Positions 7,547 to 12,683 of a stretch of DNA of 12,683 nt are shown here, one piece after another; positions within the stretch are counted from its first letter, which is position 1; every line of letters begins with the position of its first letter. Made by a program: the position numbers and the translations under genes. The stretch comes from Burkholderiaceae bacterium (GTDB taxonomy: Bacteria; Pseudomonadota; Gammaproteobacteria; Burkholderiales; Burkholderiaceae): NCBI GenBank assembly GCA_947457745.1, contig CANGWT010000040.1, positions 1-12,683 on the forward strand, in the 5' to 3' direction. The notes beneath the pieces are model-generated. The model made no database searches. It had not been told where the DNA came from and worked only from the letters and a program-made list of their open reading frames with translations.

Positions 7547-7954
7547 AAATTAAAATTGGGTTATCAAGAATTAATTGCCAATGCGATGGCTCAAATTGAG
7601 ACTGTGCCCTTAGAACAAGCACAGCAATTTCTAGATGACCAAAACACAGTATTTGTAGATATTCGGGATGTGAGAGAGTTGGAGCGTGATGGGATGATTC
7701 CGGGTGCAATTCATGCACCGCGTGGCATGTTGGAGTTTTGGGTTGACCCAGACAGTCCTTATTACAAGCCCATTTTTGGTGAAGGTAAGCGTTTGCTGCT
7801 GTATTGCGCATCCGCATGGCGCTCTGCCCTGGCAACAGAAACCCTTCAAAAAATGGGAGTGCCCGGCATTTGTCATTTAGAAGGCGGTTTTAGTGCCTGG
7901 AAAAACGCCAAATTGCCTATAGCGGAGAAACATTTAAAGCCACATCAGAGCTAA
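7544..7954 (+). CDS. Single-domain rhodanese-like sulfurtransferase
   Basis: This is a 136-residue cytoplasmic protein made of one rhodanese domain, likely to carry sulfane sulfur as a cysteine persulfide. The N-terminal 20 residues look like a short helical lead-in. The VFVDIRDVRELERDGMIPG block (36-54) is the CH2A-type segment. The active-site loop CASAWRS (88-94) has catalytic C88 and a six-residue CxxxxR(S/T)-type loop, typical of sulfur-transfer rhodaneses rather than the longer Cdc25-like phosphatase loop. The C-terminal LEGGFSAWKNAKLPI block (112-126) is the standard ending. There is no signal peptide. It stands divergent from the antiporter and 83 bases upstream of htpG, with no terminator between them, so some read-through into htpG is possible. 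The physiological sulfur donor and acceptor cannot be inferred. Confidence 0.92.
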   Translation: MKLKLGYQELIANAMAQIETVPLEQAQQFLDDQNTVFVDIRDVRELERDGMIPGAIHAPRGMLEFWVDPDSPYYKPIFGEGKRLLLYCASAWRSALATETLQKMGVPGICHLEGGFSAWKNAKLPIAEKHLKPHQS

Positions 7955-7972
7955 ATTTCTAGTGGTATGGAT

Positions 7973-8000
7973 CTTGAAATGCACTAAATAAGCCCCATTT
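7973..8000 (+). promoter_or_regulatory. Heat-shock (sigma-32/RpoH) promoter of htpG
   Basis: CTTGAAA at 7973-7979 (-35) and CCCCATTT at 7993-8000 (-10) match the E. coli sigma-32 consensus at every conserved base. The spacing is 14 bases between CTTGAA and CCCCAT. Transcription would start near 8005-8007, giving a leader of about 30 bases that contains the AAGAGGG ribosome site at 8024-8030, 7 bases before the htpG ATG. HtpG is a classical RpoH-regulon member, so position and function agree. The -10 element overlaps a small inverted repeat, CCCCA (7993-7997) with TGGGG (8004-8008). Confidence 0.88.
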
Positions 8001-8037
8001 ACTTGGGGAGATGTTTATTGATTAAGAGGGAATACGC

Positions 8038-9939
8038 ATGACTTTAGCTAGCAAAGAAACTTTAGGCTTTCAGGCCGAGGTAAAGCAACTTTTACAACTG
8101 ATGATCCATTCCTTGTACTCCAATAAGGAAATTTTTCTCCGTGAGTTGATCTCGAATGCGTCTGATGCTTCAGACAAGCTCCGCTTTGAGGGGATCGAGC
8201 ATCCTGATTGGTATGGCGACGATCCTGATTTGAAGATCAAAGTTAGTTTTGATCAAACTGCCAGAACCGTAACTATTTCTGATAATGGTATTGGCATGAG
8301 TCGCGATGAAACCATTGCCAACTTGGGCACGATTGCTCGCTCTGGTACGAAAGAATTTTTCTCCAAACTCTCCGGCGACCAACAAAAAGATGCTGCTTTA
8401 ATTGGCCAGTTTGGCGTAGGCTTTTATTCAGCTTTTATTGTGGCCGACCATATTACTGTAGAGACCCGTCGAGCAGGCTTGCCGGCGACCGATGGAGTTC
8501 GCTGGGAGTCTGATGGCTCAGGCGAATTTACAGTTGAAAGTATTGATCGCCCTCAACGTGGAACATCGATCACGATGCATCTGCGCGAGGGTGAGGACGA
8601 TTTCCTTTCTACCCATAAGCTCAAGTCGATTATTCGTAAATACTCCGATCACATCTCTTTGCCGATTCAGATGAATAAAGAAGAGTGGGATGCGGACAAA
8701 AAAGAGCAAGTGATTAAAGATGAGCTTGAAAGTATTAATCAGTCCAGTGCTCTATGGGCGCGCTCTAAATCAGAGATCACTCAAGAGCAGTATGACGAGT
8801 TTTATAAGCACTTGTCTCACGACTACGAAAATCCCTTGTGTTATTCCCTGAACAGGGTTGAAGGCCGTAGTGAATTTACGCAACTACTTTATGTACCCGC
8901 ACGTGCACCATTTGATTTATGGGATCGCAACAAGCGGGGCGGTATCAAGCTATACGTGAAGCGGGTATTCATTATGGATGATGCCGAGCAGTTGATGCCC
9001 ATGTATCTGCGTTTTGTTACTGGTGTGATTGATTCAACAGATCTACCTTTAAACGTTTCCCGTGAAATTTTGCAAGAGTCACGTGATGTCAAAATCATCC
9101 GTGAAAGTTCGACTAAGCGTGTACTGAGCATGTTGGAGGATTTAGCCAACAGCGATGATGAGCTTAAGAAAGAAAAATACCGCACCTTCTGGACTCAGTT
9201 TGGGCAGGTGCTCAAAGAGGGTATGGGTGAGGATCAAGCGAATCAAGAGCGCATCTTAAAGCTTTTGCGTTTTGCAAGTACGTACACCGATTCTGCAGAT
9301 CAAACTGTTTCTTTGGCTGAATATATTTCCCGCATGAAAGAGGGTCAGGACAAGATTTATTACGTCACTGGCGATACTTTTAATGCTGCTAAAAATAGTC
9401 CGCATTTAGAGATCTTCCGCAAGAAGGGCGTCGAAGTCTTGCTACTCACCGATCGAGTAGACGAATGGATGCTTTCTTTCTTCACTGAGTTTGATGGTAA
9501 GCACATGACCTCGGTGGCAAAAGGTGGGCTTGATCTTGGCAGTCTCAGTGATGAGAAGGAAAAGAAAGAGCATGAAGAAACTGAGAAGAATTTTAAGGAC
9601 TTGCTAGATCGCATGAAAGCAGCCTTGGAAGACAAGGTGAAGGAAGTGCGTGTTACCTTCCGTTTGACTGACTCTCCAGCATGTTTAGTCTCCGATGAGA
9701 ATGAGCTCTCTGGAAACTTGTTGCGTATGCTTAAAGCTGCAGGTCAGCAGGCGCCTGACACTAAGCCTATTTTGGAAATCAACCCTGAGCATCCCTTGCT
9801 ACTCAAGCTGAAATCAGATGATCAGCATTTTGACGAGTGGACTCAAGTCTTGTTTGATCAAGCGCTCTTGGCTGAGGGTGGTCAATTGAATGATCCGGCT
9901 GCTTATGTAAAGCGTATTAATCATCTCTTACTTGCTTAA
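8038..9939 (+). CDS. htpG: Molecular chaperone HtpG (bacterial Hsp90)
   Basis: HtpG is the bacterial Hsp90: a dimeric ATP-dependent chaperone of the cytosol that works with DnaK in late folding and in recovery from heat stress. At 633 residues it is full length, with the three Hsp90 domains. The N-terminal GHKL ATPase (1 to about 220) has the catalytic glutamate E36 and N40 in RELISNASDASDKLRF, then DNGIGM at 82-87, and the GQFGVGFYS lid glycines at 123-131. The middle domain has LPLNVSREILQES, in which R342 corresponds to the gamma-phosphate-contacting arginine. The C-terminal dimerisation domain ends the protein. The ATG at 8038 has a good AAGAGGG ribosome site. A sigma-32 promoter lies directly upstream and a strong terminator follows 22 bases after the stop, so the gene can be transcribed alone. 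No irregularities were seen. Confidence 0.98.
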   Translation: MTLASKETLGFQAEVKQLLQLMIHSLYSNKEIFLRELISNASDASDKLRFEGIEHPDWYGDDPDLKIKVSFDQTARTVTISDNGIGMSRDETIANLGTIARSGTKEFFSKLSGDQQKDAALIGQFGVGFYSAFIVADHITVETRRAGLPATDGVRWESDGSGEFTVESIDRPQRGTSITMHLREGEDDFLSTHKLKSIIRKYSDHISLPIQMNKEEWDADKKEQVIKDELESINQSSALWARSKSEITQEQYDEFYKHLSHDYENPLCYSLNRVEGRSEFTQLLYVPARAPFDLWDRNKRGGIKLYVKRVFIMDDAEQLMPMYLRFVTGVIDSTDLPLNVSREILQESRDVKIIRESSTKRVLSMLEDLANSDDELKKEKYRTFWTQFGQVLKEGMGEDQANQERILKLLRFASTYTDSADQTVSLAEYISRMKEGQDKIYYVTGDTFNAAKNSPHLEIFRKKGVEVLLLTDRVDEWMLSFFTEFDGKHMTSVAKGGLDLGSLSDEKEKKEHEETEKNFKDLLDRMKAALEDKVKEVRVTFRLTDSPACLVSDENELSGNLLRMLKAAGQQAPDTKPILEINPEHPLLLKLKSDDQHFDEWTQVLFDQALLAEGGQLNDPAAYVKRINHLLLA

Positions 9940-9961
9940 TCTGCTGAAGGCCTAAAGAAAA

Positions 9962-9993
9962 CCCCGATTTGCATTACGCAGGTCGGGTTTTTT
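9962..9993. terminator. Bidirectional rho-independent terminator between htpG and the lipoprotein gene
   Basis: The stem pairs CCCGATTTGC (9963-9972) with GCAGGTCGGG (9978-9987), ten pairs including two G-U wobbles, around a five-base loop. It is followed on the plus strand by six T residues (9988-9993) and a T-rich stretch. Read on the minus strand, the stem is followed by a G and then TTTT, so it can also serve the convergent gene ending at 10022. It lies 22 bases after the htpG stop. Confidence 0.88.
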
Positions 9994-10021
9994 ATTTTCT
10001 TGTTACTAGAGATGTTAAGTA

Positions 10022-10309
10022 TTACTGCGGAGCTTTAGCTGGTTGATTTTTTTTCCCAGCGTTATAACCAGAGTTGTACTCAGAAGCCTGCTCTTTTTTA
10101 TAGGCATCGTATACGTAACCAGAAGCCGCACCAACTGCTGCGCCACCGACTGCACCCCAGATTGGGTTACCGTGGAAAATAGCTGTACCAACTGCACCAG
10201 CAGCTGCACCGATACTAGCGCCAGATAAAGTGCGCTGCTCTGTATTACTCATGTTCGAGCAACCTGCGATTGCTAGGGTTGCTGCAGTAATAGCGATCAT
10301 TTTTTTCAT
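10022..10309 (-). CDS. Glycine-zipper outer-membrane lipoprotein (hypothetical)
   Basis: This is a 95-residue predicted lipoprotein. A short positively charged start (MKKM) is followed by a hydrophobic segment and a lipobox IAGC (14-17), giving lipidation at C17. Serine at the next position predicts outer-membrane sorting. The mature part has a glycine-zipper region (about 30-65) with small residues at regular intervals, in two halves: GASIGAAAGAVGTAI and WGAVGGAAVGAASGYVYD. This is the type of segment that packs or inserts into membranes in YMGG/SlyB-like proteins. The C-terminus is polar and lysine-rich. An AAGGA ribosome site lies 8 bases before the ATG. The gene lies 55 bases downstream of the Rap1a-like gene on the same strand and ends at the shared terminator. 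Its biochemical role is unknown. Lnt, encoded elsewhere in the window, would complete its acylation. Confidence 0.85.
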   Translation of the reverse strand: MKKMIAITAATLAIAGCSNMSNTEQRTLSGASIGAAAGAVGTAIFHGNPIWGAVGGAAVGAASGYVYDAYKKEQASEYNSGYNAGKKNQPAKAPQ

Positions 10310-10364
10310 ATCAACTGTTCCTTAGTCTATAGATTGAATTGGCCAAATAGCTTAGTGGCTTAGA

Positions 10365-10727
10365 TTATTTTTTGGCACAAGGAAAGCGTGATGCCAAGAA
10401 GCCTAAGAAAACACCTGCTGCTGGTTTATCAGCAGTTTGTTGATTGGTTTGGCTAAATTTTACAAATTCACCAATTACTTCGTCACGTGACGGTGCTGGT
10501 TGCTTTACGCAAATATATGGCATTGCGTGTTGTGGGTGGCGTGTAGCCAAATATGTGTCGTAAATGGCAGTTGTATAGCCGATACAGTAGCTACGTGACT
10601 CCGGGCTAGCAGGGAATTTACAAACGTTTACAAGTTCTTGGGTGCTCAGTACCTTCACTTTTTCTTGAGCATGGGTTAAGCCAGAAAATGCGCCTAAGGC
10701 GGTCAGTAGAACTAAAACTTTTTTCAT
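10365..10727 (-). CDS. Secreted Rap1a/Tai-like protein (orphan, function unknown)
   Basis: This 120-residue protein has a clear signal peptide (MKKVLVLLTALGAFSGLTHA), with cleavage likely after A20. The mature domain of about 100 residues has four cysteines (C36, C48, C73, C117), consistent with two disulfides in the periplasm. The ELVNVC start, the SYCIGYTTAIYDTY segment (47-59), the PYICVKQP strand (70-77), and the ending AAGVFLGFLASRFPC resemble the Rap1a/Tai family. Known members are periplasmic immunity proteins against type VI secretion amidase effectors. No effector or secretion gene is present in this window, so an immunity role here is unsupported; many family members are found outside such loci. 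The ribosome site GAGAG lies just before the ATG. It is divergent from amt across a 108 to 138-base gap, depending on the amt start, and may be co-transcribed with the lipoprotein gene. Confidence 0.78.
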   Translation of the reverse strand: MKKVLVLLTALGAFSGLTHAQEKVKVLSTQELVNVCKFPASPESRSYCIGYTTAIYDTYLATRHPQHAMPYICVKQPAPSRDEVIGEFVKFSQTNQQTADKPAAGVFLGFLASRFPCAKK

Positions 10728-10755
10728 GGGTTCTCTCTTGGGTGTATGTAATTTT

Positions 10756-10761
10756 TATAAT
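10756..10761 (+). promoter_or_regulatory. TATAAT box in the amt/Rap1a-like divergent region
   Basis: A perfect -10 hexamer TATAAT lies at 10756-10761 on the plus strand. The same AT-rich patch reads TATAAA on the minus strand (10759-10754), so it could serve either divergent gene. No good -35 hexamer is seen at 16-18 bases on either strand. If used for amt, the long dyad at 10775-10810 would lie in the mRNA leader. If used for the Rap1a-like gene, the dyad would lie upstream of its promoter. Confidence 0.3.
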
Positions 10762-10774
10762 AAACCATATTTAA

Positions 10775-10810
10775 GGGCATTAATTGCACTAAATGAGTGC
10801 ATTAATGCCC
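10775..10810. promoter_or_regulatory. Long dyad with NtrC-like core upstream of amt
   Basis: The left arm, GGGCATTAATTGCACT (10775-10790), pairs with the right arm, AGTGCATTAATGCCC (10796-10810), around a five-base centre, AAATG. The match is perfect over 15 pairs apart from one extra T in the left arm. The core at 10785-10801 reads TGCACT, five bases, AGTGCA. This has the 17-base architecture of enterobacterial NtrC sites (TGCACY-N5-RGTGCA). It lies between the Rap1a-like gene and the ammonium transporter, a typical nitrogen-regulated target. No sigma-54 GG-N10-GC promoter was found next to it. No T-run follows on either strand, so it is not a terminator. It could also act as an RNA hairpin in the leader. 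Confidence 0.6.
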
Positions 10811-10851
10811 AAATTCGGTCTTAATATTCCCCATAATGATGCAAAAAACAT

Positions 10852-10868
10852 GGGGAGTTATTTCGGTG
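10852..10868 (+). promoter_or_regulatory. Ribosome binding site supporting a GTG start for amt
   Basis: GGGGAG at 10852-10857 is followed by an 8-base spacer and GTG at 10866. The in-frame ATG pair at 10836 and 10839 has no ribosome site, and it overlaps a CATAAT box (10832-10837) that could be a -10 element giving a start near 10844. The GTG is therefore preferred over the longer reading, which would add ten residues. Confidence 0.65.
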
Positions 10869-12068
10869 GAAAATTTGAAATCAGGCAGTGATGTCTTATT
10901 TATTTTGCTAGGCGCAATCATGGTCCTGGCTATGCACGCGGGATTTGCATTTCTTGAGCTCGGCACTGTACGCAAAAAAAACCAAGTAAATGCTTTGGTC
11001 AAAATCTTGGTGGACTTTGCAGTGTCAACCGTTGCCTATTTCTTTATTGGCTATAGCATTGCTTACGGCGTTGATTTTTTCTCTGGTGCCGAAATCTTGG
11101 CCGAGAAAAATGGCTATGAACTAGTCAAATTCTTTTTCCTGCTGACCTTTGCTGCTGCTATTCCAGCCATTATCTCTGGCGGCATTGCAGAGCGTGCAAA
11201 GTTTAATCCTCAACTGATTGCTACTTTTATTCTGGTAGGTTTCATCTACCCATTCTTCGAAGGTATTGCCTGGAATCAGCATTACGGTATTCAAGCGTGG
11301 ATCAAGACGCTGACCGGTGAAGAGTTTCATGACTTTGCGGGATCGGTTGTAGTCCATGCGGTGGGTGGTTGGATCGCATTGCCAGCCATCATTCTCTTGG
11401 GTGCTCGTCGCGGTCGCTACACCAAGGATGGCAACGTTGCGGCGCATCCACCATCTAGCATTCCATTCTTGGCATTGGGTGCTTGGATTTTGGCGGTAGG
11501 TTGGTTTGGATTTAACGTGATGAGTGCGCAGACAATAGATAAAGTCAGTGGCTTAGTGGCCATGAATTCTCTGATGGCGATGGTTGGCGGCACTTTGGCT
11601 GCATGGGTGATTGGTCGCAATGATCCAGGCTTTACTTATAACGGGCCATTAGCTGGCTTGGTAGCGGTTTGTGCTGGCTCAGATCTAATGCATCCAATGG
11701 GTGCTTTAGTGGTTGGCTTAATTGCTGGCGCTCTCTTTGTCTATATGTTTACCTTAGTGCAAAACCGCTGGAAGATTGACGATGTTTTGGGTGTGTGGCC
11801 CTTACATGGTCTATGCGGTTTATGGGGTGGCTTGGCTGCGGGTATTTTTGGTGCAAAAGCACTGGGCGGTCTTGGTGGAGTAACTTTCGTAGGGCAGTTG
11901 ATTGGAACTGGCTTAGGGGTTGCCATTGCCCTCTTCAGTAGTTTTTTGGTCTATGGATTGCTAAAAGCTATTCTAGGTATCCGGATGTCACAAGAAGAAG
12001 AGTACGAAGGTGCTGATTTAAGTATTCATCGGATTTCTTCCACTCCTGATCGTGAGCCTAACTGGTAG
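10866..12068 (+). CDS. amt: Ammonium transporter (Amt family)
   Basis: This is an integral inner-membrane channel/transporter for ammonium, 400 residues from the preferred GTG start (410 from the ATG at 10836), with about eleven membrane helices. Numbered from the GTG, it keeps the twin histidines of the pore: H164 in DFAGSVVVHAVGG and H314 in WPLHGLCGLWGG. It also keeps the phenylalanine gate (F95 in LLTFAAAIP and F216 in GFNVMSA) and the aspartate D156 next to the first histidine. The N-terminal GTVRKKNQ block (33-40) and the GGIAERAKF motif (105-113) are family hallmarks. The C-terminal tail, with SQEEEYEGADLS, is the cytoplasmic region through which PII proteins usually act. No glnK lies next to it. 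It may belong to the subtype first described in marine bacteria; that placement is uncertain. An NtrC-like dyad lies upstream. Confidence 0.95.
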   Translation: MENLKSGSDVLFILLGAIMVLAMHAGFAFLELGTVRKKNQVNALVKILVDFAVSTVAYFFIGYSIAYGVDFFSGAEILAEKNGYELVKFFFLLTFAAAIPAIISGGIAERAKFNPQLIATFILVGFIYPFFEGIAWNQHYGIQAWIKTLTGEEFHDFAGSVVVHAVGGWIALPAIILLGARRGRYTKDGNVAAHPPSSIPFLALGAWILAVGWFGFNVMSAQTIDKVSGLVAMNSLMAMVGGTLAAWVIGRNDPGFTYNGPLAGLVAVCAGSDLMHPMGALVVGLIAGALFVYMFTLVQNRWKIDDVLGVWPLHGLCGLWGGLAAGIFGAKALGGLGGVTFVGQLIGTGLGVAIALFSSFLVYGLLKAILGIRMSQEEEYEGADLSIHRISSTPDREPNW

Positions 12069-12111
12069 GCTATCTTAAATATAGCCATTACCTATAATGA
12101 GTCATGGCTAT
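12068..12111. repeat. Alternative inverted repeats around the carbonic anhydrase start
   Basis: GGCTAT (12068-12073), ATAGCCA (12081-12087) and TGGCTAT (12105-12111) are three related arms. The middle arm can pair with the first (six pairs, seven-base loop) or with the third (seven pairs, seventeen-base loop), but not both. The second pairing brackets the TATAAT box and covers the start codon. This could be an operator, a small switching hairpin in read-through mRNA from amt, or chance. Confidence 0.35.
12093..12098 (+). promoter_or_regulatory. TATAAT -10 candidate for the carbonic anhydrase gene (leaderless)
   Basis: A consensus TATAAT lies at 12093-12098 and ends 5 bases before the ATG at 12104. 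Transcription from it would begin at about the ATG itself, so the mRNA would be leaderless, and no proper Shine-Dalgarno sequence is present. No clear -35 hexamer was found at 16-18 bases upstream. The alternative is translation from read-through of amt, whose stop is 35 bases upstream. Confidence 0.4.
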
Positions 12112-12628
12112 ATTTGAACTAGATGGAAATGCTCCTCGCTTAGACGAGGGAGCTTGGGTTGCCGAGAGCGCAGAAGTCATTGGTAGAGTCGAGCTTCATA
12201 AAAATGCGAGTGTGTGGCCCAAGGTTGTGATCCGTGGCGATAACGATCTGATACAAATTGGCGAGGGCAGTAATGTGCAAGATGCTTCTATCTTGCATAC
12301 CGATCCCGGGTACCCCCTCATTCTGGGTAAGTACGTTACTGTCGGACATCAAGTGATGCTCCATGGTTGTCAAATTGGCGACGGCAGTTTGGTGGGTATT
12401 GGCGCAGTCATTTTGAACGGGGCCAAAATTGGTAAGAACTGTTTAGTGGGTGCCGGAGCATTGGTTACTGAGGGTAAAGAATTCCCTGATGGCTCGATGA
12501 TTTTAGGCTCACCTGCTAAGGCAGTGAAGACGCTGACTCCAGAGCAAGTTGCTGGCATCGAAGATATTGCTAGACGCTACGTCATTAATGCAGAGCGTTA
12601 CGCTAAGACGCTGAAGAAGATTGCTTAA
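12104..12628 (+). CDS. Gamma-class carbonic anhydrase family protein (YrdA-like)
   Basis: This is a 174-residue left-handed beta-helix protein of the gamma carbonic anhydrase/YrdA family, expected to form a trimer with metal bound at subunit interfaces. The hexapeptide repeats (about residues 18-140) are visible as recurring small turns around I/V/L positions. The three metal-binding histidines are H65 (in ILHTDPG), H82 and H87 (in GHQVMLHGC). R44 and D46 in RGDND, and Q59, match other active-site residues of the family. The 17-residue spacing from H65 to H82 shows that the acidic loop of the archaeal Cam enzyme, with its proton-shuttle glutamate, is absent. This is common in bacterial homologues, many of which show low or no measured activity. 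It lies 35 bases after amt with no ribosome site. A link to ammonium/bicarbonate metabolism is possible but inferred only from position. Confidence 0.93.
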   Translation: MAIFELDGNAPRLDEGAWVAESAEVIGRVELHKNASVWPKVVIRGDNDLIQIGEGSNVQDASILHTDPGYPLILGKYVTVGHQVMLHGCQIGDGSLVGIGAVILNGAKIGKNCLVGAGALVTEGKEFPDGSMILGSPAKAVKTLTPEQVAGIEDIARRYVINAERYAKTLKKIA

Positions 12629-12683
12629 TTGCCGACTACTTCATTAGCCCCTACCTACAAACGGCATATTGGTCGCCATGATA
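12629..12683 (+). other. Right-edge fragment, possible start of the next gene
   Basis: Directly after the carbonic anhydrase stop, the frame beginning with TTG at 12629 stays open for the remaining 55 bases. A second possibility is ATG at 12678 in another frame, only six bases before the edge. Neither has a convincing ribosome site. The fragment is too short to identify a product, and no terminator is visible after the carbonic anhydrase gene. Confidence 0.2.

Noticed and set aside
7506..7835. 109-codon open frame on the minus strand opposite the rhodanese gene
   Set aside because: The rhodanese frame has a strong ribosome site and an intact active-site loop; the antisense frame has neither support nor recognisable motifs.
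8011..8025. Short upstream frame (ATG to TAA, four codons) in the htpG leader, preceded by GGGGAG
   Set aside because: The GGGGAG directly touches the ATG with no spacer, so it cannot act as a normal ribosome site; the frame is too short to support.
10022..10727. The lipoprotein and Rap1a-like genes as a toxin-immunity or contact-dependent system
   Set aside because: The glycine-zipper lipoprotein has no toxin features, no secretion or effector gene is present, and the 55-base gap is ordinary; only the orphan status is reported.
10829..10834. CCCCAT upstream of amt, considered as a second sigma-32 promoter
   Set aside because: No CTTGAA-like element is found 13-15 bases upstream; the hexamer alone is not evidence.
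10802..10866. Search for a sigma-54 promoter (GG-N10-GC) downstream of the NtrC-like dyad
   Set aside because: The best GG at 10817-10818 is followed ten bases later by CC, not GC, and the minus strand offers none; no sigma-54 promoter is claimed.
1..12683. Mobile elements, CRISPR arrays, tRNA or phage genes
   Set aside because: No repeat-spacer pattern, transposase, integrase, terminal inverted repeats or tRNA-like cloverleaf was seen; gene content and order are those of core chromosome.

Overview
The window looks like core chromosome of a betaproteobacterium of the Burkholderiaceae, most likely Polynucleobacter or a close relative. This rests on protein sequence, gene order (corC-lnt-glyQ-glyS next to miaB/ybeY), compact spacing and a base composition that looks moderately low in G+C by eye. 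The genus is an inference; no database search was possible. I see no phage, insertion sequence, CRISPR array, tRNA or rRNA, and no gene-free stretch longer than about 110 bases.

Left half (1-7462, all on the minus strand). In transcription order these are a Na_H_antiport_2-type membrane protein, miaB (tRNA methylthiotransferase), ybeY (rRNA endonuclease), a CorC-type CBS protein, lnt (apolipoprotein N-acyltransferase), glyQ and glyS (the two glycyl-tRNA synthetase subunits; glyS runs off the left edge). From miaB to glyS the gaps are 1, 54, 8, 60 and 16 bases, so this is probably one operon or a set of overlapping transcription units joining translation fidelity, ribosome quality control and envelope lipoprotein maturation. 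The phoH (ybeZ) gene that usually sits between miaB and ybeY is absent; the two genes are one base apart. Lnt appears to start at TTG.

Middle (7544-9993, plus strand). A single-domain rhodanese with a strong Shine-Dalgarno sequence is followed by htpG (Hsp90). Directly upstream of htpG is a near-perfect heat-shock (sigma-32) promoter. A bidirectional rho-independent terminator separates htpG from the convergent gene.

Right half (10022-12683). Two small exported proteins lie on the minus strand: a glycine-zipper lipoprotein and a Rap1a/Tai-like protein with no type VI secretion genes in view. Divergent from them are an ammonium transporter (amt) and a gamma-class carbonic anhydrase on the plus strand. 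The amt/Rap1a intergenic region carries a long dyad whose core has the geometry of an NtrC (nitrogen regulator) site, which fits control of an ammonium transporter. The carbonic anhydrase and the antiporter each have a -10-like box 5-6 bases before the ATG, suggesting leaderless mRNAs.

I found no clearly new multi-gene system. The points most worth checking are regulatory (the NtrC-like dyad, the sigma-32 promoter, the leaderless candidates), the missing phoH, and the orphan Rap1a/Tai-like protein.
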